A DNA stretch of 64,000 nucleotides from Acanthosepion pharaonis (lineage: Eukaryota; Mollusca; Cephalopoda; Sepiida; Sepiidae): positions 583,501 to 647,500 of the forward strand of contig CAHIKZ030003337.1 of assembly GCA_903632075.3 (NCBI GenBank). The letters run 5' to 3'. The notes below the pieces were generated by a model. It saw nothing but the letters and a program-made list of their open reading frames with translations, was not told the origin of the DNA and did no database searches. A program made the position numbers and the translations under genes. Numbering within the stretch: position 1 is the first letter of the stretch; every line of letters begins with the position of its first letter. Positions 33,997-45,472 of this stretch are shown one piece after another.

Positions 33997-34392
33997 TAAC
34001 TATTTATACTATTTACATGGTTCGAACTCTTGTCCTCATCTTCGTTTTCATACTCACGATGTTTCCGCCATTCTACACTCTGGCCTTCAGGTGGTATACG
34101 TGTGAATTTCGAACGGAACCCTTTGTTTCGTCGACTGTCAAACATTGTTCCACGTGTCATGCCTTTTCTGGATATGTCAGTTTTCAGTTATTTCAATTTA
34201 GTAACTCATTTCTTTTTCACCTGCTGTGGCCAGGTATTGAACTCTCAACTCTGGGTCATGTGTCCTTGTGGTTCGGTTAGAAATTCTAACGTATATCACC
34301 TGAAGAGGTTCAGAGCGTACAACGGCCGAAACGTTGTGAATATGACAATAAAGATGAGGACAACAGCCCGAACAATATAAATAGCGTAAACA
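33997..34392. repeat. Imperfect inverted repeat with CTGAAG/GAAAC ends
   Basis: The right arm (34283-34392) contains CACCTGAAGAGGTTCAGAGC, GGCCGAAACGTTGTGAATAT and AAGATGAGGACAA. The left arm (33997-34105) read inverted contains CACCTGAAGGCCAGAGTGTA, GGCGGAAACATCGTGAGTAT and GAAGATGAGGACAAGAG. The arms are about 110 bp and diverged. The spacer includes a tRNA-like B-box on the - strand (GAGAGTTCAATACC). The CTGAAGA...GAAAC order again suggests a retroelement terminus. Confidence 0.75.
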
Positions 34393-35324
34393 CGAATTTT
34401 CATTTTCTTTCAATACTATTTTTATGACTTATTTGCTATTTGTATACGGCTTTGGATTTCAGGGTAACATATTCCGTCATCTGTTAAAACACTTACCTGG
34501 CAGTTAAACTTCTCTACTGGTTCGATTTTAGTTCGAATCTTCGACTTTAATTTTAATAGATCATTTTTGTCAAATGACGTTTTGTTTTTATATATAAATT
34601 CTACTACATAGTGAATTTTGCTAATATAATTAAACGTGACTATTTTAAAGTTCCAAATGTCAGTTTAAAGTGGGGGGGGGCGTTCTATTTATTTCTCCTT
34701 GAAAATATTCTCCGATATTTTCAAAAATGTTATCTCCTGCTAAAAGCCTCTGTGACACATCGTTGTCAGACTGAAGAAAATATGTTTACGATATTCTACT
34801 GGAAACTAGAAACACATTTTTCCCTTCAGTACAAAAGAAAACAAAAATAATAAAAAAAAACAGAAATATCGACGGATACATATTAAGTACTTGTACTGAA
34901 ATGTTCATTTATTGACGACATTTGAAACTGTTTACATTATGCATCTTTGCAACGGAAGCTTGCTCTGCAACGTCTCTCTCAGTGGGGAAAAAATATCAAG
35001 GAAAATAAAGTGCATGACAAGCACTTTACTTATTGACAACCTGTTTACGATTTTCAGCAAGAATATTAAAATATTAACAACATCAGCCTGTGTTCTGGAA
35101 GAAAGAGAAAGTTTGCTGTCGCTTCATCTCCAGCAACAGACACCGAGTATAAAATGGTGGGAATGATGATGATGATAACAAAAATAATTAGGGAGCAGGT
35201 GGCAGCGCTACTTGCAATAATTCATTTCTTTAAGAAAGTATTGTCTCTGAACTGTGTGTCGGAGCTGAGATAGGAGCCTAATCATACGTTGAGCCAGAGA
35301 TTACCTCAAATAATAATATGGAAT
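34393..35324. other. AT-rich unique DNA, no gene recognised
   Basis: Contains a G9 run at 34672-34680. No recognisable gene. Confidence 0.5.
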
Positions 35325-35875
35325 AGGAGGAGGAGACCGATGAAGAGGAGGAGGAGAAGAAGACCGATGAAGAGGAGGAGGAGGAAACCGATGAAGAAGA
35401 GGAGGAGGAGGAGGAGGAGGAGACCGATGAAGAGGAGGAGGAGGAGACCGATGAAGAGGAGTAGGAGGAAACCGATGAAGAAGAGGAGGAGAAGACCGAT
35501 GAAGAGGAGGAGGAGGAGACCGATGAAGAGGAGGAGGAGGAGACCGATGAAGAGGAGGAGGAGGAAACCGATGAAGAAGAGGAGGAGGAGAAGAAGACCG
35601 ATGAAGAGGAGGAGGAGACCTATGAAGAAGAGGAGGAGGAGGAGGAGGAGGAGACCGATGAAGAAGAGGAGGAGGAGAAGGAGGAGACCGATGAAGAAGA
35701 GGAGGAGGAGGAGGTCGATGAAGAGGAAGAGGAGGTGGAGGAGACCGATGAAGAAGAGGAGGAGGTGGAGACCGATTAAGAGGAAGAGGAGGAGGAGGAG
35801 GAGGAGACCGATGAAGAAGAGGAGGAGGAGGAGACCGATGAAGAAGAAGAGGAGGAGGAGAAGCCTGAGGAGGAG
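35325..35875. repeat. Purine-rich GAG/GACCGATGAA triplet array
   Basis: Units of (GAG)n or (GAA)n plus ACCGATGAAGA, mostly 21-36 bp and apparently always a multiple of three. One frame reads Arg-rich RRRRPMK repeats, another an acidic EEEETDEE repeat interrupted by TAG near 35461 and TAA near 35776. The - strand reads Pro/Leu/His-rich. No gene is implied. Confidence 0.93.
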
Positions 35876-36744
35876 GTGAAAATGGAGAGGAGGCGAAGAG
35901 AAGATTATTGGAGACGAGGAGAAGGAGAGGAAAATTGATCAGGGGGAGGATGAGAGAAAGAAGACCGAGGAAAAGACTGAGACCGAGTTGAAAAAGAAGA
36001 AAAAGACCGAGGAGAAAAAGAGAAATAGATTGAAGAGGGGTGGGGGGGTCGAAGAAAAAAAAATATTTCGTGCTTTGACACCCTGATAGACATATAAATG
36101 CAAATAGAACTAACATTGACAAAAGCCTTAAAAAAACATCAATTAATTAAAATTAACATTAATTAACGTTACCGCCCAGCATACACCTAGACAATCATGC
36201 GCTTCTTTACTTAAACACTCATATACTATTACAAACTTTAACGTCGAAAATGTTCCCCACACATTTATATATTATCTATTGCGTTAATTAACTTGACACC
36301 TGTCTGACCAATAAAAACTAACCAAAAATCATAACATACCAGCATTCTGTCTCTTTGCTTTTTTAATTTCTATCTCGATCTCTGTCGCTGCTTTAATAAA
36401 ATTGTAACATATTAGATTGAGATAAGTTTCCTACTTGTTTTGTATTATATATAAGTTAGCGTGTATGTGTGTGTGGAAGGGTGTTAAAAATATAACAGAT
36501 TAAGAAAATATTAGGATCTTGAAACTGCAATAATAATTGGAATTCTGGGTATGATTATAAAGTTTTATCCAAGAACATTAACTATATTCCTTATAGATGT
36601 TACTTCACAAGAGATTGAAAAATTTCGCTGCGTGGATTTGCATACGAGAGACTAAAATGAATGTAAAGAGAATATAACCAAAGTAATTGCTAAGTATCAC
36701 TTAAAAATCAACATTTGGGCGAACAAATTCATTGACAATATTAA
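35876..36744. other. Purine-rich flank then AT-rich DNA
   Basis: 35876-36060 keeps the GA-rich character without regular units. The remainder has no recognisable feature. Confidence 0.5.
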
Positions 36745-36915
36745 ATGTGTGCGTGTAGCGTGGCGGTTATCAGCCCGGAATATAAAATCCCTCAGTTCCA
36801 ATTCCGGCTACGGTTTTTTATCGTTTGCGTTCTCACAACGGCTCTTGAGAATTGCCTGAATCCATTTATTGGATTAAATAACACTGTAGACTAGGCTCTA
36901 TATCACTGGATAGCA
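36745..36915 (+). repeat. tRNA-derived SINE
   Basis: GTGTAGCGTGGCGGTTATCA fits an A-box region and CAGTTCCAATTCCGG a B-box. The downstream part, GTAGACTAGGCTCTATATCA, is shared with 16861. No acceptor stem forms, so it is a SINE rather than a tRNA gene. Confidence 0.6.
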
Positions 36916-38607
36916 ACCATTTAAAGAGAAGCAATACTCTGATTTTAAATTTAATTGAAGAAGGCAACTGGAAACCACTCCGCTATCTTTGCCCAAATAT
37001 GCTGATAATTCAGAGATATTCAAAAAGAAGCTAATGGAAGCCATGATCGTCCACATCTTGGATATGTCCCTTTTATAATACTTAGTATTAACTACCTACA
37101 ATGGCCATGTTCTTGTGCTAATAATAATAATAGTGAAATATGTATGTATGTAACACAAACCCAAGGAAGAAGACGGTGATAATAATAATGATAAAATGCC
37201 TAGATGCTACACCAGAGTTGTCTAGAGGTGGAGATTCGTTTTCACCTGTGCTGGTCAAACTCTCTGTCTCCGGGCAGAGAGGATCCCTAGACGAGTCTAT
37301 ATCGAAGGGCAGTCTCTCGTCTCGAGAAACAATTATCCGAACCCATTTTATACAGAGTCTACGGGTAATTTTTGGCCGAGCCTACGAGCACGGATATCCC
37401 ACATTAAATTCGGCTTTGTGCCATATCAGACCGGATAGGGAGGTTGGTAGATATTGTAGATGCCACACCAGATACGTCTTTATGTCTTCTGTTCTTAATT
37501 TATTGAATCTTTTAACTTGTGAATATTTTGTCAGGGTAAATTAAGATGATATACAGTAAATATCCTGTTCAGTATCACAGATGTACTTATCAATTGACTG
37601 ACCCCTTAAAGCAATTGTTTGCAAACATTTTTTTTTTCTCTGAACTGCATTTTCGGAATGAAAATTTGCTCGCGCCTCAACAATTTTATGTGATAAAAAG
37701 TACTTTAAAAGCAAAAACAAATCAGAGAGAGGATTACAGGGAGATAACTACGAATTCGAAATTAGAACATTATTATCAACTCCCTCCTCTAATTTTCGGA
37801 TCTAAATTATTATATTCTTAATATTTAATATGAAAAAATATCACAATGATAAAATCAGTGAATAATTATTTATAAATATTATTACTGTGACTCATGTATA
37901 AATTTACAAGTAATTAAATTTTGAAATCTTATTTATTTTTGGCATATGTATTTTGTATCTTTTGATTGTATTTCAATCATTCCTCCCCACCAGCTCTCCC
38001 CTCCCGCCACACCTATTGGGCGCACTATTTCGGAATCAGTACCTTAAACGCTTATGCGTCAGCGAAGGTGATTTGAGAGACACGTTTAGATATTTGAAAA
38101 CATCCTAAATCGGAGTCTTTCTGAGCGGACTGGGTTACCGTATCTGAAACTTGGTCTCATATACAAAGTTATGTGCTGATTTTCTCAAAACCTATTACCA
38201 TATTTTGCAGGGGTGACCGCGCCTTATCAAACTTGTTGACATGATGGATATATTATGCTTTATATATTTGTATACTAGCGCCAATCTTTTGTCGTAATGC
38301 GCTCTACCGTATAATGCTCAACTAAACTTTCATGAGCCCACCGGTTGCAAACGCCTGCTCATAAACATTTGTGCTCTTTCAGCACCTAGAGCATACCTGT
38401 GGTATATATGGCAAGTCTACTGGACGGACCCGGGATTTTATCATATATCGTGATCAACAGTACATTCGGTGACGATGACGTGTGACTTCGTGCTAGCAAA
38501 ATATTCGATGACTTCTCAGTTTCACTCATAAGGTTTGGGTCAACCTGTGTTATAATTTTCAGGCAGTTTACAATAGTGACAAATGCTGGGCTCCCCTCTT
38601 CAGACCT
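36916..38607. other. Unique DNA, no gene recognised
   Basis: A 134-codon + frame (37140-37544) has normal composition but no domain I recognise; it may be a fragment of an unidentified element. Nothing else seen. Confidence 0.35.
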
Positions 38608-38685
38608 AATTCACCTCCCTAAGATTCGAAGCTGGTCTCATAGCCGAAAGGCCGACGTTCTAACTACTCTGCTACACACGTATTC
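38608..38685 (-). repeat. tRNA-like SINE head
   Basis: On the - strand GTGTAGCAGAGTAGTTAGAA (A-box) is followed by CGGCCTTTCGGCTATGAGA, which fits an anticodon-arm-like region, and GCTTCGAATCTTAG (B-box). It lies about 240 bp upstream of a retroposon copy. Confidence 0.55.
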
Positions 38686-38926
38686 TAACTAAAAAAAATA
38701 TTAAAACACTACAAAGAGAGTATTATATCCGTGAACTGTCTGAAGACAGAAACACAACAGAGAGTTAATTGGTTTTTGTACCAGCCCGTAGGGTGTGACC
38801 GTCACCCCACATCATAAAAACAACGGTATTCACTGGCTCTTTACATCCTACAACGATGTAATATATCACAAGTTCTTTTTAACGTTAGATGCCGATGCGC
38901 GTATATTTCAGCCAAGGCCCGAAACA

Positions 38927-39284
38927 GCCAAGTCACCGTTTCTGTTTAGTTTGTTTTACGGCATATCAACCACAATTAGTTATTTAATACCAACAATATT
39001 TTTATTACTGAAAATACATTTTTTGGGCAATATTTAAACCTATTTTTATACTTTCATGGCGTTTTTGAACCCCTTTGATGGGTTAACTATTTGCCAATAA
39101 CTGGGACCCTAACAGGTGCTACCACCCCGCGTCTCGGTGGACCTGGGAACATCAGCAATTAAGAAATGGTTCCACGTTCCTCAAAACCTTCTGATCAAAG
39201 GCCTTGCTGTTTGATGTAGTTTATCTTTTTACCCAGGACGCGAATGTAGTTTATCGTCATACCCAGGACAGTGCCAAGTCACTG
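38927..39284 (+). mobile_element. Minisatellite-bearing retroposon, copy 3, with target duplication
   Basis: Starts near GTTTTACGGCATATCAACCA, has one or two TTACTGAAAATACA-type units, AAACCTATTTTTATACTTTC, then the body CCCTAACAGGTGCTACCACC...GGTGGACCTGGGAACATC, and ends with a duplicated ATACCCAGGACA module. It is flanked by GCCAAGTCACCG (38927-38938) and GCCAAGTCACTG (39273-39284), a 12-bp direct repeat with one mismatch, as expected for target-primed insertion. This shows the element's full limits. Confidence 0.8.
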
Positions 39285-39960
39285 CGACCCCTGTCACATT
39301 AACATCGATATTAAACCAACCCTTCCTCTTTATTGAAATGAGGGAGATTCGAAGTGATGTATCATCGCACCATTTCCGGTGATATCTCTAGAAATCTGCT
39401 GTTAACATTCTAATAATGAATTTCATTGTTCAAGCCAGACATATAATACAGCAAAGAGAAAGTGAAAATGTGGATGTCTCTTTACCTTACCAGAATACTG
39501 GAGAATTTATGGCGCATTAAGGAGAACTTAGGATCAATCGGTATTGGAGGCTTTAGGTAAGAATCCCGAAAAGTCGAGTGAAAAAGTTGGAGAAACAGGA
39601 ACTTCGAAAGAGGATCAAGATTCTTCAAACAACTACTGAAATTGTCCCGAATACTGAGTCTTCTTTGAGTAGCTTTCACGCCGTGTAATGGGTGAAGATT
39701 TAATAAGAATTAAAGCTCAGTTATTCACATTTGTGTCGCTTGGTTATATTTTTCGACTGAACCAGAGTATGAAGCTAAAATTGAAATACGTTTGTCCTCG
39801 TTAATTCAATAAAGTGTTCAGTTTGAAATTTCACGAATAACAAATTAAGACAGACAACTGAACAAGTTCATAATCCCGAAACTTTGAGTATAACGACCAA
39901 GAGGGATAGTGATTTTTCCAAGCGTAGCTCAGATGTGGCACAAGGCCGAAAGTATGGGGC
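39285..39960. other. Unique DNA, no gene recognised
   Basis: 39480-39690 is slightly more GC-rich with no identifiable frame. Confidence 0.45.
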
Positions 39961-40045
39961 ACCCAGCGAGAATTGAACTCACTACTCAGTCGTAATTGAT
40001 CTAGCGAGACAAGCTTGCTAACCATTGCACCACATCGAAATGACC
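39961..40045 (-). repeat. tRNA-like SINE head
   Basis: On the - strand GTGGTGCAATGGTTAGCAAG is followed by a CTCGCTAGATCAATTACGA loop region and GAGTTCAATTCTCGC, a near-consensus B-box. The A-box is slightly degenerate and there is no matching acceptor stem. Confidence 0.6.
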
Positions 40046-40187
40046 ACGACCAAGATGGCGATGTTGAACTGTATAGCAAATAACGCAATAGAAATGTCAG
40101 CAATTTGTCTTTAATAGCAATGGAGTTAAAATATCAACGTCGATATCAGTAAGTTAAGAAAATAAGAAAAAAGTACTCTCTCCTCTG

Positions 40188-40497
40188 TACTGAGTCCCCT
40201 CAGGATGTAGATGATCATGGCCCGCCACATCTTCCTGTCCCTTGTAGCTCTTAATGTTTTGTCTTTTTGTCATTTTTCCCAAAATCTGTTCTATCAATTT
40301 GCTCAAGCTCATGAAGTATTTTACACGCTGCTTTTCTCTGTTCCACTTTCTCTTAATCTGTTTCGTGGGTATCATATTTTAGAAGCCCTCTTTCCTCATT
40401 ACGTGACCCAGAAAATTCACTGTCTTTTCCTGGTGTTAAGTATAAGTTTACTTTTTGTTTCTCTTTTCTCAAAAATCTCATTGTTGCTCACATGAAT
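40188..40497 (-). pseudogene. LINE reverse-transcriptase C-terminus, second relic
   Basis: Read on the - strand it gives HVSNNEIFEK, TKSKLILNTRKRQ, then frame-shifted pieces of the region following FLGH, and finally TLRATRDRKMWRAMIIYILR. These segments line up in order with the relic at 30654-31816 (VSNDEVLE, RLI-IRKRQ, LLRAAR, RWRAMITYVMKG). It is the same LINE family, truncated at its 5' end just before VSNNE, a normal outcome of incomplete reverse transcription. Confidence 0.8.
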
Positions 40498-41229
40498 ACT
40501 GAGTAAAGTGCTATAAAATTGAGAATTGCTGTGCTTGATCTAGAACGTAGGCCATCGGTAACTACTGAAATATTAGAGTAAGTTGTATAAGCAAAAACAA
40601 ACTGTATTTTCCAAAGGTAATTGTGAGACGCACATGGTCCCTGGGGATGTAAAAATCGAGACGATATTTAATTGCTTTAAAGAAGATAACTGGAAAATCT
40701 GTGTAATTTAGTCTCTATGGATGACAGAGGGAAATTGAAAAAATAATAAGATCGTTAAATATCAGCAACTTTACTACTGTCAGCTGTATACAATCGATTT
40801 CTAAAATCAGAAGTTAAAAATAGCTGAGCGAGGGAAGCCTGCGTGTCTTGACGAAAACTGCACCATTACAAAATATGTGGACTGGCGTCTACAGAATCAC
40901 AACTAACTGTACCAAATGACAGATACCACATCTATTGAGGACATTCAGCAACAACAACAACAACGAACAATGGATATCACAAGATAAAATAACGATATGA
41001 TCAAGATGTTCGCATTGAATGCCACTTCAAATAAAAGGTTAGGAAGGAAACTCCCGTCAGTATTGGAAAGAGCGATAACAGCTACTCTATTTGCGAAACC
41101 TATTTTCCTAAGAACTTATTTTAAAAGAAAGACTTATAAAAATTCAACCGACAGCAAGACTAGTTGCTCCGTCAAAGAATGCTGAAGATTCCCTTATAAG
41201 GAAACGACTAATATTACCATAACTGACAT
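40498..41229. other. Unique DNA, possible 5' extension of the hAT relic
   Basis: A 62-codon frame (40997-41185) is Lys/Thr-rich; it could be the more decayed N-terminal part of the adjacent transposase relic, but I cannot align it. Confidence 0.35.
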
Positions 41230-42185
41230 TTGTGATGATTTTGGAACATGAAATGCAGCCGAGAGAGTAGTCAACAAATCTGAAACTGTTATAGTCAAGG
41301 AAACCTTCATTGATTTTATTAAAATTCATGACAAATATTCCTAGAGTATTACAGAAGAAATTAGCTCAAAAATGGCACGAGATAGTCTTGATTTAAATGA
41401 CAGCCGTGGACAGACGTGTGACAATGCCGCAATAATGGCTGGTGCCCAAAAACGCATATCACAGAGAAACCGGAAAACAATTTTTGTGACGACCATTCTT
41501 TGAACCTCGTAGAGGTGCATACAGGATCAGAACAGGTGTTTGTTATATCATTTTTGGAGTTCTTTATTCATTATACATTTTTTTTTCTCCGGCTCACTAA
41601 TGCTGTGGGAAAAATTGAAGGAGACAGTAAGAACGGCTATAAAGCAGTCACGTGATACAAAATGGAGGTTTAGGCGCGATGCTGTTCAAGTTGGGTGACA
41701 GAGCTAAATTGTTGGAGGATATAGCAAGTGACACTTCAGTATCAAGAAATGACACCAGCGTTCGATTTTCTATCAATGCTGCCGTTCTGGGACGACGTCC
41801 TGACTTCCATTGACCGAGTACAGAAAAGATTTCAGTGCTTTAGAATGAACTTCAATGAAGCTTCTGCTGACATTCAAAGTCTGCAACAATCTGTTATGAG
41901 TGAACGGGATTCTCTCTGTAAAAAGTCAGTTTCAATAGGCGGTGAAAAATGCTTAGAATGGAATACTTACATTAGTCAACAAAGAGTGTGTCGTGAAAAT
42001 AGAATGTTCGGAAAGGAGACGAAAGCCTCTAAATGTGTGAGAAGAAATGAATGTTAACTTGAAGGCAGTACTGGCCAGATTGAATACAGAATAGATTGAA
42101 AAGTTTGAGTCATTTACATGGGCAATTTGGGTTTCTCTTGGATATTGAAAGCCCCATTGACTCAAAGACAGTAGTTTGTCGTGTC
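41230..42185 (+). pseudogene. hAT/ZMYM1-like transposase relic
   Basis: In order: VKETFIDFIKIHDKY, RGQTCDNAAIMAGAQKRIS (the RGQ-x-x-D-N-A-A-x-M-x-G block of hAT-type transposases, D being a candidate catalytic residue), WEKLKETVRTAIKQSRDTKW (the TRW block), then FWDDVLTSIDRVQKRFQ, EASADIQSLQQSVMSERDS, and near 42117 HGQFGFLLDIESPIDSKT. The whole follows the layout of zinc finger MYM-type protein 1-like/hAT proteins. Multiple stops (near 41343 and 41502) and frame changes make it non-functional. No TIRs or 8-bp duplication were identified. No zinc-finger part is seen. Confidence 0.75.
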
Positions 42186-42244
42186 CATAAAATTAAATAT
42201 AGCGTCAAAAATAATTATAAGTTAGAATAATGATAATTATCATT

Positions 42245-42590
42245 AACTTATTCTAAGCCAGTGATCGTCATGTTTCCTGCGGCTTCAGAATACGCCGACA
42301 GTAAATCTGCGGGGGGTAAATCCGCTCTCACCCCCATGAGGCACCTTGGGTATGAAGATAAGCTGCATCCGTCAGCAAGGCCTCTGATCAGGGGGTTTTC
42401 AGGAGCGTGGAAACACCTCTTAATTGCTGGTGTTCCCAGGTCCACCCTGACCCGGAGTGGTAGCACCTGTTAGGTAAATATTTAATCCCCAAACTGGTGA
42501 AAAATAGGTTTTAATACCATCAATACGTTTTTGGAGAAAATATTAACAGCAATGAAATTAATAACCCATTGAGAATCGATCCCACTTTTC
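42245..42590 (-). mobile_element. Minisatellite-bearing retroposon, copy 4
   Basis: Contains, inverted, the CCCTAACAGGTGCTAC-type body (seen here as GGTAGCACCTGTTAGG), GGTGTTCCCAGGTCCACCCT, AATAGGTTTTAATACC, only about two minisatellite units, and AATAACCCATTGAGAATC. It has a longer distal body (CGGCTTCAGAATACGCC...ATGAGGCACCTTGGG) than copy 3, so it may show more of the full-length 3' end. Confidence 0.7.
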
Positions 42591-45405
42591 TCCTCTGCAC
42601 ATACAAACACGAGGCATTCTCACTATCGATGAAGCAGTTCCCACGGACTCGTCATCAATACATGCGTCAACGAAAATTTCATCTCCTTTTCATTTTTTCA
42701 TAGTAACATTTATCTTTTGGTTCTTAAGAAAACCCCAGACACTTCTTGTATTTTCTAACTTCATTTAATGGACACTCATTACATCAATAAAAAATACGAG
42801 AAAGACTGTATACACTTTACTTATTCTTTATCTTGTTATTCCATTGGATTCTGATCCATATTTGATCTACATTTATCTCCAATTTTATTCAGTATTATGA
42901 TTTCTAATCTCACCAAAATCACATAAAAACAAATAATAAATAATACTCGATTTTTTTTTCCAAAAGGTATTGCTTTTTCTCATTTTTACGAGTATTTTTC
43001 TATATATAAATGCTAGGAAGTTTATTATTAATTACTCAGTTATAACTCATCTACAATGAATCTAAACTTGATGAGATTCAAAGATTAACCAAAGCATCTG
43101 TGTATTATACAACTTGATTATTGGAAGAGTTTTAAAAATATAACGTAAACTATATGACTGGTAATGGCATAATATTATTCCAAGAAAAGTAATAATATTT
43201 TTATAAAATAAAACACAGTGTAACATAATATTTTGAATGGTTGGGGATAATGGATAATGTATCTGAATTGGGAATCGAGAAGCTGATTTCGATTCACTTA
43301 CGCGCAAATATTAGGAATGGTACGAACACACGACTTTCCTCCAATTATAGCCATATTAGTAGAACGTAAAGAATTAATTAAGACTTGTATTAGTAGAATC
43401 TGTATGAATAAAAATTATTATTTCGAAATAGAATTATTACAATCTAAAAATATTTTCTGTCTTTAAATAACCTGAAGAAGATTGATAATCTGTAAAAATA
43501 AAAACTATTTTTTGATTTTTGTTAGCTTTCTCTGAATAGGCTTTTCCTTTAATGATCCGAAAACATCAATTCTTACGAGTAACATTGAATTAAAAATGTG
43601 CTAAATTAACGATGCATTAAATATACGCAATTCAATTATATAAATAAATAAAAAAAATAAACTAGTAACAACATAGAAAAACACTGTACATAAAATCTGA
43701 TTACTGTTTGTGTTTTCATTTTAGTCATAACATAGCAAAAACGGCATATCATAGCATGATTTTTGTCAGAGAAATACTGCCCAATAAAACTTGTATTTCG
43801 ATTTTTAAGTTCATGTGATGTGTATTCATACTGGCATCGATAATAATGGTACGTTTTTTGCATGTATGTTTCTCCGTGTGTCAGAAAAGATAATCTTAAC
43901 ATTGAAAGTGGAAAAAATGAAATTAATGCTAATTTTTACATAGAAACCCATGAAATAATGATAACATTTTCTTCCTGCGAAGATGTTTTTATTATATATT
44001 TTAATATTAAATAGTTTTATTAAACATAAACTAATCTTTATTTTATGAAAATCTATTTGTCTATCATTTCATTTTTTTTATTTTCATTTTTTTCATTTTT
44101 CCTCCCCGACCATAAATATTTCTGCATTACTGTTGTCCCAAAATATACATTTTAAGCATTATGTTCAAAATCATTGATGTGATCAGTAATTTGTAAATAA
44201 GAATTAGTAATAAAAAAATTAAGCTAACTTCATTTCTTAAATATATTTTTGCTAATAAGATATATTTTCTAATAATAATAATAATTAGATAATAATAATT
44301 AGTAGTAATAATTTCCGTGAAAATGTCAGTTCCCTCATTTTAAATTTTCTGATGAATCTTGATGTTTAATATAATGACTGAACAATCTCCTGGCTGATTC
44401 TACGACAATAAAATGCCCGTGGAAATTCGCCTATTGAACTTATTAAATATTTGGGCTTAACATCTTTAGCAATATATTGCAGTTAAAATTATAAATATGA
44501 ATAAAGGTCATTATTTAAAGAAGAAAGAAAATGAAGATGAAATGGTCAGAAATTGGCAAATTTTATTTAATTTCACTGAACCAGACATTAAAATCATGGG
44601 AGTTCTATCACCTTTATCGTTGCTTTCTTTCTTTTTTTTCACTGAAACTAAAAAGCTTCTCGAGCATGTTTTTGCCGTCTTTTTCATAATCAAAATTCCT
44701 TCACGAGATATTAGCTTGGTATAAGCATACATGCTAAGGAACAGGCAATATTATATGATGATAATAAATTAAATAAATTTTATGACTTGACATCAAGCCT
44801 TCGAAATCATTGAAGCAAGTAATAATAATTGCAAGAAATTGAATATGGCTGCTGCTGCTAATAATAATAATAATAAACCATTTGCAAGTAACCTTTGAAT
44901 TAATCCTTGATCAATGCTAATCGCATTCCTTTTCATTTTGAATACACAGTTAAATGCAAAAATACGATCAAATTCTAAGATTAAAAATTGGTGATGTTTG
45001 CCATATTTTTTATTTGTTTCTGTGGCGCATGTAGAATTTATTGAATAAAATAATTTCATTTAATGTGGTGAATGATAATGACAGCGTGCAGCGACAGGAA
45101 GAAGCTGAAATCTTACGTCTGTATGCTGAATGCGAATTTAGTTGGTAATAAAAACCAGAACTTGTAAATCTATGATCTATGTTTCTTGTGTTGACGTGAT
45201 TTGTTGACGTGATTTGTTTGTACGTCTTGAAGATCGAGAGCTGTTACTTTTTGGTTTTAGAGTACTCATGAAATAAAAATTATGACCTATGGGATTTTAA
45301 GTGTCTGATATTCCATAATTAATAATTTTGATGTATCTTTTGACATAGAGCTCTTCCTGGTTCTATATGCTCCTGGAAATTCAATACGGATTAACATATT
45401 GTATC

Positions 45406-45410
<5 letters not shown>
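42591..45410. other. AT-rich unique DNA, no gene recognised
   Basis: At 43462 CCTGAAGAAGATTGATAATC followed by TGTAAAAATAAAAACTATTT resembles the tail of the motif at 29101, so a short retroelement-end fragment is likely. (TAA)n-type runs occur near 44270 and 44860. Nothing else recognised. Confidence 0.45.

Positions 45411-45469
<59 letters not shown>
45411..45469. repeat. (TA)n microsatellite
   Basis: About 30 TA units directly abutting the left end of the mariner element. Confidence 0.95.

Positions 45470-45472
<3 letters not shown>

Noticed and set aside
35289..35879. Arg-rich 196-codon protein
   Set aside because: It is only one reading of the GAG/GAA array; the phase simply follows the triplet repeat.
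35301..36122. Pro/His-rich 273-codon protein on the - strand
   Set aside because: Antisense reading of the same purine array with no signal outside the repeat.
37140..37544. 134-codon + frame as a host gene
   Set aside because: No recognisable domain, no splice or promoter context, and it starts inside an ATG-rich TATGTATGTATG stretch; kept only as unexplained sequence.
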